Origin: Candidatus Nanohalarchaeota archaeon
Lineage (GTDB): Archaea; EX4484-52; B79-G9
Direction: 5' to 3'
DNA length: 10,591 bases
Assembly: GCA_017610525.1 (NCBI GenBank)
Contig: JAFCBW010000026.1
Location: 1 to 10,591, forward strand
Shown: positions 5,822-10,591 of the stretch, one piece after another
How the letters are laid out: every line of letters begins with the position of its first letter
How positions within the stretch are numbered: the stretch's first letter is position 1
Program-made: the position numbers and the translations under genes
The notes under the pieces: generated by a model
Database searches by the model: none
Told to the model about the DNA's origin: nothing
Seen by the model: the letters and a program-made list of their open reading frames with translations, nothing else

Positions 5822-6648
5822 CAGAAAACCCAAACATAACCCAAATCCTGAAAAACGCCCTTGAAGCATCCCACAAAGTTGCCCTCGAACAAACCCCGGA
5901 CGCAGGAACCTACCTCGAACAGGGCTATTCCGGCGACATATCGACACAGGCTGACCTGAACATAGAAAAAGCGACAATAGAATCCCTAAAATCATCAGGC
6001 ATATCCGCACAAATAATCTCAGAAGAGAAAGGAAACCTGACAATCAACACCACTCCGTCCAAATACCTGATAACAATAGACCCCCTGGACGGCTCAAGCA
6101 ACTTCAGCCACGGAAAAGGCCTCATGCCCTATGCAACGACAATAGCGATATTCAACACAACAGAAAACCCCCTCTTCAAAAACATAATCTGCGCAGGCAC
6201 AATCGAGCACACCCAAAACAACCTCTGGCTCGCAGAATTAGGCAAGGGCGCAACCCTGAACAACACCCCCTGCCGCCCATCAACCCAGACCACAATAAAC
6301 CCAAAAGGCAAATACATAACAGACTTCTTCTTCGAAGCAAACTGGACAACATTCAATCCCCTGATAAAAGGAAAAACAAAAATCAACATAAACGACTACG
6401 GCTCAGCAGCGCTCCACTACGCCATGCTTGCAAGCGCACACATCGACGCCATGATGAGCGCATCCCAGAAAGCCCACGAACTAGCCGCAGGCTATCTCAT
6501 GGCAAAAGAATCAGGCGCGATCCTGACCGACCTCAAAGGCAACCCCCTGAACAACACAGGATACGACTTCAACAAAAAATACCCTGTAGTGGGCGCAGCG
6601 ACAAGCGAACTGCACAAGAGGATACTAAGCGCAATAAAGCAAAAATAA
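5818..6648 (+). CDS. Inositol monophosphatase-family phosphatase
   Basis: A 276-residue protein of the IMPase / archaeal fructose-1,6-bisphosphatase IV family, which uses Mg2+ to remove phosphate from inositol- or sugar-phosphates. Motifs: GDISTQAD (39-46), SEE (68-70), IDPLDGSSNF (87-96, metal ligands Asp88 and Asp91) and GSAALH (195-200). The usual WDxAA motif reads HELAAG at 220-225, so the metal-binding Asp is replaced by Glu221 and the Trp by His, while the rest (AAGYLMAKESGAIL) is normal. Length is usual for the family. It overlaps the HAD gene by 4 bp. Whether the Glu keeps activity or changes substrate is open. An AT-rich regulator remnant begins about 10 bp after the stop. Confidence 0.87.
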   Translation: MTENPNITQILKNALEASHKVALEQTPDAGTYLEQGYSGDISTQADLNIEKATIESLKSSGISAQIISEEKGNLTINTTPSKYLITIDPLDGSSNFSHGKGLMPYATTIAIFNTTENPLFKNIICAGTIEHTQNNLWLAELGKGATLNNTPCRPSTQTTINPKGKYITDFFFEANWTTFNPLIKGKTKININDYGSAALHYAMLASAHIDAMMSASQKAHELAAGYLMAKESGAILTDLKGNPLNNTGYDFNKKYPVVGAATSELHKRILSAIKQK

Positions 6649-6658
6649 GCAATTATAG

Positions 6659-7078
6659 ATTAGTCAAATATTATTCTCGCAAAAATTGATTGCAGATATT
6701 TTTCACAATATTGAGTTTATTGAAAAATGGGGGACTGGCATTGAAAAGATTAAAAGGCTGGAACCAAAAACAAAGTTTGAAGAGATAAGTGATTTTTTCT
6801 TAGTAACATTTAAACGAAAAGAAAAGTTGGTAGAAAATGTCCCTGAAAGTGTCCCTGAAAGTGTCCCTGAAAGTGTCCCTGAAAATGTCCCTGAAAAAAG
6901 ATTGGATGATATATTGCGGTTAATGGGAAGAAATGAGAAAATATCCATCCCTATTCTTGCAAAAGAATGCAATGTTAACGAAAAAACAATAAAAAGAGAC
7001 ATATCGAAATTAAAAGAATTAAAATTAATTAAAAGAGTAGGTCCGGACAAAGGCGGTCATTGGGAAGTCTTAGAATGA
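6659..7078 (+). pseudogene. C-terminal remnant of an AlbA/Schlafen-type putative regulator (COG2865-like)
   Basis: The frame is open from 6659 with a possible TTG start at 6686; it carries LIADIFHNIEFIEKWGTGI, a segment typical of the end of the ATPase-like region in COG2865 proteins. Then come five VPEx repeats (residues about 52-71) and a C-terminal winged helix (ISIPILAKECNVNEKTIKRDISKLKELKLIKRVG). Full-length relatives are several hundred residues with an N-terminal AlbA_2 (Schlafen-type) domain, which is absent here. CGCAAAAA just before the TTG fits the usual RN before LIAD if one base was lost, suggesting a frameshift. Base use is A/T-rich with T-rich codons, unlike the A/C-rich neighbours, so it is probably imported. 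Expression of the helix-turn-helix part alone is possible. Confidence 0.7.
6839..6898 (+). repeat. Five tandem 12-bp repeats coding for VPEx
   Basis: Three exact copies of GTCCCTGAAAGT are followed by GTCCCTGAAAAT and GTCCCTGAAAAA. They keep the reading frame and code for VPES three times, then VPEN and VPEK. Similar VPEN/VPES linkers are common before the winged helix of COG2865-type proteins and vary in copy number. Confidence 0.9.
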
Positions 7079-7283
7079 TGACTGAAACAATTAAAAGAGA
7101 AGAATATAACAAAAAAATGCAAATCGTTATGATGCTGTCAAATTATTGGAATTGACAAAACACACTTATTCAAAAAAAACACCCCGAAATGTGAGAGTTA
7201 AACGCCTATAAGATGATTTAGCACCCATAAAAACATACAACCACAGATAAAAACACATAATACAAAAAAGCAAAGTGATCACA
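7079..7283. other. AT-rich spacer upstream of the phosphohexomutase gene
   Basis: No convincing gene. A 26-codon reading frame starts at 7078 (ATGA overlap with the regulator remnant) and ends near 7158; it is Lys/Met-rich, shares the remnant's base use and is probably the tail of the foreign block. From about 7215 the A/C-rich bias returns. Possible TATA elements for the mutase are CTATAAGA (about 7206-7213) and CATAAAAAC (about 7227-7235). GTGAT at 7275-7279 looks like the ribosome binding site. Confidence 0.35.
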
Positions 7284-8588
7284 ATGAAAACCCCCGAAGC
7301 CTTCAAATCCTACGACATAAGAGGAAAATACCCCAAAGACATAAACGAGCAATTCGCAAAAGACATAGGCGCATCAATCGCCACCCTTTGGGACTCTGTG
7401 GACAGCCCGATAGTCGTAGGCAGCGACAACAACACCTCCTCCCCGGAAATAAAAGCAGCGCTGATACAGGGAATACTTTCAACCGGTACAGGCGTAATCG
7501 ACATAGGTATCGGACCTACAGACATGATAGCATACGCTGGCAAAACACTAAACTCCTCATGCAGCATCATGGTAACCGCATCCCACCTGGGCACAGAATA
7601 CAATGGCTTCAAATTCATGTACAAAGAAGGCAACAGCTTCACAAACGAAGACCTCGCAAAAATAAAAGACATCTACCTAAAAAAAACATATAAAATAAAA
7701 GCATGTGGTCACCTGACACACGACAAAACACTGCTCCCAAAATACCTCGGCCACGCAAAAGCCATATTCAAAAAATACTTCCAAAAAATAGACGCAAAAA
7801 TAATAATCGACACAGGCGACGGCGCATGCTCAATAACCACCCCGGCCCTCCTAAAAGACCTTGGCGCAGAAACAATAAAAATCAACTCCGACCTGGACGG
7901 CGGCTTCAGAAGACACTCTGACTGCTCAGAAGAAAAACAGATTGCATACCTCAAAGACGAGATAAAAAAGCACCATGCCGACCTCGCAATCGCCCACGAC
8001 CTTGACGGCGACCGCATAGCAGTCTTCGACAACAAAGGCAACTGGGTATCCGGAAATCACCTCTTTGCAATATTCGCACACATTATATCCTGCGACACAA
8101 TAATAGCATCAATAGACACATCCGAACTCCTCAAAAACGCAAGCCCATCAAAAATAATCCACACGCGAGTAGGCGACCCATTCGTCCTGAAAGCCATGCA
8201 GGATAACAATGCCGCACTGGCAGGCGAACCAAACGGCCACTACGCCCTGTGCGAATTCATCCCCTACAACTCAGGCACCCTATTCGCACTCCTAATCGCC
8301 GCATACGCAAAAAACATCCCCCGATACTTGGACTCCCTCCCCAAATACCACACCGCAACAAAAAAATACACAATAACCGACACAGCATCAAAAATGCAAC
8401 AGATCACCAACCACATAAAAGCCAACTACACCATAATATCAACAATAGACGGCATAAAATACAAAGATTCCGCATCAACAATCCTCATCCGCGCCTCAGG
8501 CACAGAAAACGCAATACGGATAGTAGCAGAAAACAAAAACAACCCCGAAAAACAACTAAAACAAACAGAAAAAGAACTCAACCTCTAG
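7284..8588 (+). CDS. Phosphohexomutase (phosphomannomutase/phosphoglucomutase family)
   Basis: A 434-residue alpha-D-phosphohexomutase, close to the usual length. Domain 1 has YDIRG (10-14) and TASHLGTEYNGFK (98-110) with the phosphorylated Ser100; the normal sequence is TASHNP, so Asn-Pro is replaced by Leu-Gly. Domain 2 has the Mg2+ loop DLDGDR (239-244). Domain 3 has GEPNGHY (314-320) for sugar recognition and domain 4 the phosphate loop RASGTEN (403-409). It would interconvert hexose 1- and 6-phosphates, feeding nucleotide-sugar, glycan or lipid synthesis. The ATG at 7284 is preferred to the GTG at 7275, because that GTG is part of AAAGTGAT, which matches the 16S rRNA 3' end at good spacing. 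It ends one base from the convergent small gene. Confidence 0.88.
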   Translation: MKTPEAFKSYDIRGKYPKDINEQFAKDIGASIATLWDSVDSPIVVGSDNNTSSPEIKAALIQGILSTGTGVIDIGIGPTDMIAYAGKTLNSSCSIMVTASHLGTEYNGFKFMYKEGNSFTNEDLAKIKDIYLKKTYKIKACGHLTHDKTLLPKYLGHAKAIFKKYFQKIDAKIIIDTGDGACSITTPALLKDLGAETIKINSDLDGGFRRHSDCSEEKQIAYLKDEIKKHHADLAIAHDLDGDRIAVFDNKGNWVSGNHLFAIFAHIISCDTIIASIDTSELLKNASPSKIIHTRVGDPFVLKAMQDNNAALAGEPNGHYALCEFIPYNSGTLFALLIAAYAKNIPRYLDSLPKYHTATKKYTITDTASKMQQITNHIKANYTIISTIDGIKYKDSASTILIRASGTENAIRIVAENKNNPEKQLKQTEKELNL

Positions 8589-8589
8589 A

Positions 8590-8709
8590 CTACACCATAT
8601 CCTCCTGGAAGCGTATCATCTTATTGATTCTCTCAACTTCCTTCCAGTTACCCCTTTTAGCCATCTGTCCTTTCATCCTCTTGAGCTTGCCAATAGTAAC
8701 TTCTTCCAT
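8590..8709 (-). CDS. Small basic protein of 39 residues, unknown function
   Basis: The minus-strand frame from ATG 8709 to TAG 8590 codes for 39 residues beginning MEEVTIGKLKRMKGQMAKRG and ending NKMIRFQEDMV. It is rich in Lys, Arg and Met and probably one or two helices. I recognise no family. Support for a real gene is strong for its size: GAGGTGGTGAT lies just upstream of the ATG, a TATA box (TTTATAAAA, 8743-8751) lies about 25 bp before the likely start site, and the stop lies one base from the mutase stop with no overlap. Codons are not A/C-biased on this strand (for example GTT, ACT, AGG). Its promoter is divergent from that of nurA, so the two may share control. Confidence 0.6.
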   Translation of the reverse strand: MEEVTIGKLKRMKGQMAKRGNWKEVERINKMIRFQEDMV

Positions 8710-8742
8710 AACATCACCACCTCAAGATAAATATCCTGTGAC

Positions 8743-8751
8743 TTTTATAAA
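8743..8751 (-). promoter_or_regulatory. TATA box of the 39-residue gene
   Basis: Minus-strand TTTATAAAA, 34-42 bp upstream of the ATG at 8709. The expected transcription start near 8722 leaves a short leader whose 5' end coincides with the GAGGTGGTGAT ribosome binding site (8713-8723). Confidence 0.55.
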
Positions 8752-8775
8752 TGTTACTCAAGAGTCATAAACCGA

Positions 8776-8783
8776 ATATTTAA
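8776..8783 (+). promoter_or_regulatory. TATA box of nurA
   Basis: ATATTTAA centred about 28 bp upstream of the nurA ATG at 8808. No ribosome binding site is visible in between (the sequence is A/C-rich), so the message would be nearly leaderless. Confidence 0.45.
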
Positions 8784-8807
8784 GAACTTAAAACCCCAAT
8801 AACACAC

Positions 8808-9896
8808 ATGCAAAACGCCATAAAAGAGCTCATAAACTCAATAACCAAAGACCGGCAGGAAACAAAAGAAGACATCTACCCTGCCTTCAAAGACAAAAGA
8901 TACACTCCATGCCAAATCACAAAAGAAAACATACGGCAATTCACACCATGCGACCACAGCCTAAAGATATCCGCAATCGACGGCGGCAACATAGAAATAA
9001 TCAAATCCCCGGATACATCACTCCACCTCGTGCGCCTCTACTTCAACATCTTCAAAAACAACACAAGACAGACCCCCAAAACAATCCCTCAAAAAATAGA
9101 CTTCTACGCCCTCGCACAATCCTTCCAAAAAGACACAGACATCTACTACAAAACAAAACTGATCCCCCTAAAAGATACCCACAAAAAATACCTGCCAGAT
9201 GAAAAAGACCTCATCTTCGACTCATACGACCCCACAATCACAACCGGAATATTCCGTACCCCCATCTCAAAAATAGGCGAGATATCAAGAAAATTCGCAG
9301 AATGGAACATCTCAAAACACATAATAGAAAATGAGCTTGAAGAAGGCGACATCTTACTTCGCGACGGCGCCCTCCAGACCGCCATAACAAACGAAACAAC
9401 CTACGCCGACGCAGCCTACGCATGCGCAGAAACAAAAAACATAACCTACTGCGCCCTCTCAAAAACCTCCACCCTCCTTGCGACAAATGCAAAAACCCTC
9501 GCAACCGCAATCACAGAAACAGCAGACACCCAAAACAAAAACAACACATGGCTCTACCACCCATTGACAACCTCCACCCCACCTGACCACAAAGCCGCCA
9601 TCTACTACATACACTTAAACAAAAACACAGACTACACCTTCCGCTTCGAAATCTACAATAAACAAGAAAAGCACGCACAAAAAACAATCGAACAACTGGC
9701 CCACAACTCAAAAGACATGACATTCCCCGGCTACCCCTATACCCTCATAGACGCAGACAAAAACGCAAGAGTGACATTCAAAGAAACAAGCTTCCACAAA
9801 ACCTACATAGGCCACTACAAAAACAAAAACAAAAGCGCCCTTGAAACAGGCATCCGCGCAACCGACGCCCACGACCTTCTCAACCGCATAGTATGA
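8808..9896 (+). CDS. nurA: NurA-domain nuclease
   Basis: A 362-residue protein with the NurA pattern: AIDGG (56-60, Asp58 a likely Mn2+ ligand), LLRDGAL (183-189, Asp186), GYPYTLIDADKNARVT (308-323) and a C-terminal DAHDLLNRIV (353-362). NurA is a 5'-3' exonuclease and endonuclease that, with the HerA translocase, resects DNA ends for homologous recombination in archaea; it acts in the cytoplasm on chromosomal DNA. The partner gene herA is often adjacent but is not in this window. The ATG at 8808 sits about 28 bp after a TATA box. The coding strand is very A/C-rich and the protein is unusually Thr/Asn/Lys-rich, probably a consequence of that bias. Confidence 0.82.
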   Translation: MQNAIKELINSITKDRQETKEDIYPAFKDKRYTPCQITKENIRQFTPCDHSLKISAIDGGNIEIIKSPDTSLHLVRLYFNIFKNNTRQTPKTIPQKIDFYALAQSFQKDTDIYYKTKLIPLKDTHKKYLPDEKDLIFDSYDPTITTGIFRTPISKIGEISRKFAEWNISKHIIENELEEGDILLRDGALQTAITNETTYADAAYACAETKNITYCALSKTSTLLATNAKTLATAITETADTQNKNNTWLYHPLTTSTPPDHKAAIYYIHLNKNTDYTFRFEIYNKQEKHAQKTIEQLAHNSKDMTFPGYPYTLIDADKNARVTFKETSFHKTYIGHYKNKNKSALETGIRATDAHDLLNRIV

Positions 9897-9917
9897 ATTA
9901 ACACCAGAATCCATACA

Positions 9918-9924
9918 TTTATAT
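9918..9924 (+). promoter_or_regulatory. TATA-like box upstream of the nucleotidyltransferase
   Basis: TTTATAT, 22 bp downstream of the nurA stop. Transcription would begin near 9943-9948, inside the spacer of the 11-bp inverted repeat described separately. Confidence 0.4.
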
Positions 9925-9926
9925 CT

Positions 9927-9973
9927 GTTTAGTTACAATTGTATCAATACTATAGTTTCAAATGTAACTAAAC
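9927..9973. promoter_or_regulatory. Perfect 11-bp inverted repeat with 25-nt spacer
   Basis: GTTTAGTTACA (9927-9937) is the exact complement of TGTAACTAAAC (9963-9973). Inside the spacer GTAT-CA-ATAC (9941-9950) is a further small palindrome. The repeat starts 3 bp after a TATA-like box and brackets the expected transcription start, a position expected for an operator. It could also act as a bidirectional end signal after nurA. Confidence 0.5.
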
Positions 9974-9986
9974 GTGCGATGCTATA

Positions 9987-10106
9987 GTGATTTGTTACGG
10001 AGCACCGCAGGAAAAAGAGACAATAATTGAAATAATAACCTTATTCCAAAAACTAAGAAAAATCATGAAAAGCATGGGTGTTGACAATGACTATGAATAC
10101 GAATAA
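9987..10106 (+). CDS. Possible small protein of 39 residues overlapping the nucleotidyltransferase start
   Basis: A GTG-initiated frame of 39 codons whose middle (ETIIEIITLFQKLRKIMKSMG) would be an amphipathic helix and whose end is acidic (DNDYEYE). The stop falls 20 bp inside the nucleotidyltransferase gene. No ribosome binding site precedes the GTG, and an in-frame stop at 9969 limits any upstream extension to five codons. It may be a small partner protein of the nucleotidyltransferase or the tail of a decayed gene. Confidence 0.25.
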   Translation: MICYGAPQEKETIIEIITLFQKLRKIMKSMGVDNDYEYE

Positions 10107-10591
10107 AGACTTGATTGCATACTCAATGGACTACGCCTCTTTCTTACTCAACAACCTCCCGGAGAAACAGGCACAATACATAATCGACATAACATTATTC
10201 GGAAGCGTAGCCCGGGGCGACTTCGACGATACCTCTGACATTGACATCTTCATCAACGCAACAGACAAAAAACCAGAAAAAGCAATAAACCACCTGACAG
10301 AAGAGTTTTTCAAATCCGTAAAATATAGAGAATACTGGAAACTAAAAGGAATCAACAGGAAATTCAGCCCCATTATCGGAAAAATCAACGACTGGAAAGG
10401 CCTCAAAGAAAGCATAGCCCTAAACGGCATAACAATATACGGAAAACACAGGCAGCTTCCAAAAACAACTCAGCCATACATGCTTTTCCAGTGGAGCGCA
10501 ATCAAAAACCAGTCAACCCGTGTACTCCTCAACAAACAGCTATTCGGCTACAGCCAACACAACAAAAAATACATTGGAAAAATAGAACAGT
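10087..10591 (+). CDS. MNT-type nucleotidyltransferase domain protein (3' end outside the window)
   Basis: The frame from ATG 10087 stays open to the window end (168 complete residues). GSVARG at 39-44 followed by DIDIF at 51-55 is the nucleotidyltransferase signature GSxxRG...DxD, with Asp51 and Asp53 as metal ligands. Small proteins of this type are found alone or as the MNT half of HEPN-MNT toxin-antitoxin pairs, where they AMP-modify a partner; here a basic region (FGYSQHNKKYIGKIE) continues after the domain, so the protein is larger than a minimal MNT antitoxin. GGTG (10077-10080) with 6-nt spacing favours ATG 10087 over the ATG at 10093. Codon use is A/C-biased but less than in nurA. 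The biological role is open. Confidence 0.75.
   Translation, partial: MTMNTNKDLIAYSMDYASFLLNNLPEKQAQYIIDITLFGSVARGDFDDTSDIDIFINATDKKPEKAINHLTEEFFKSVKYREYWKLKGINRKFSPIIGKINDWKGLKESIALNGITIYGKHRQLPKTTQPYMLFQWSAIKNQSTRVLLNKQLFGYSQHNKKYIGKIEQ

Noticed and set aside
6839..6898. Tandem 12-bp repeats considered as a non-coding satellite or CRISPR
   Set aside because: They keep the reading frame and code for VPEx linkers usual in this regulator family; there are no spacers.
8249..8770. Plus-strand frame of 173 codons across the mutase end
   Set aside because: Its Arg/His/Asn-rich product is what the A/C-rich mutase gene gives in another frame, and it runs over the well-supported opposite-strand small gene.

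Overview
The window reads as archaeal chromosome. The support is a four-subunit porCDAB set for pyruvate:ferredoxin oxidoreductase, a NurA-family nuclease, TATA-like boxes about 25 bp before probable transcription starts, and ribosome binding sites of the GGAGGTGAT type. Several messages look leaderless or nearly so. The Por proteins look euryarchaeal and methanogen-like to me, but I cannot place the organism securely from the sequence alone.

Left end (1-1083). A minus-strand toxin-antitoxin-like pair (DUF4258 protein, then a DUF2283 protein cut by the window edge) is followed by about 660 bp without a convincing protein gene. That stretch holds a long imperfect hairpin, a lone CRISPR-repeat-like sequence, and a tRNA-like element with a clear T-arm but a poor D-arm and anticodon arm. 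The por promoter closes the region.

Centre left (1084-3989). porC, porD, porA and porB form a tight operon with stop/start overlaps or single-base gaps, ending in a strong hairpin plus T-tract. Base use here is balanced and fairly GC-rich.

Centre and right (4229-9896). Here the coding strand is strikingly rich in A and C and poor in G and T. Genes are a TIM-barrel sugar isomerase-like protein, a HAD phosphatase translationally coupled to an inositol-monophosphatase-family phosphatase, a phosphohexomutase and a NurA nuclease. The first four suggest sugar-phosphate metabolism, although no specific pathway can be named. An AT-rich, T-containing block (about 6659-7160) with the C-terminal remnant of an AlbA/Schlafen-type regulator interrupts the series and looks foreign. 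A 39-codon minus-strand gene with its own TATA box and ribosome binding site lies between the mutase and nurA.

Right end (9897-10591). An 11-bp inverted repeat in a promoter region precedes a short ORF and a MNT-type nucleotidyltransferase that runs off the window.

The most unusual structure is an array of four consecutive hairpins (4930-5052) between the isomerase and the HAD gene. Three have 8-nt arms around a 12-nt loop; the loop is conserved while arm sequences differ but stay complementary.
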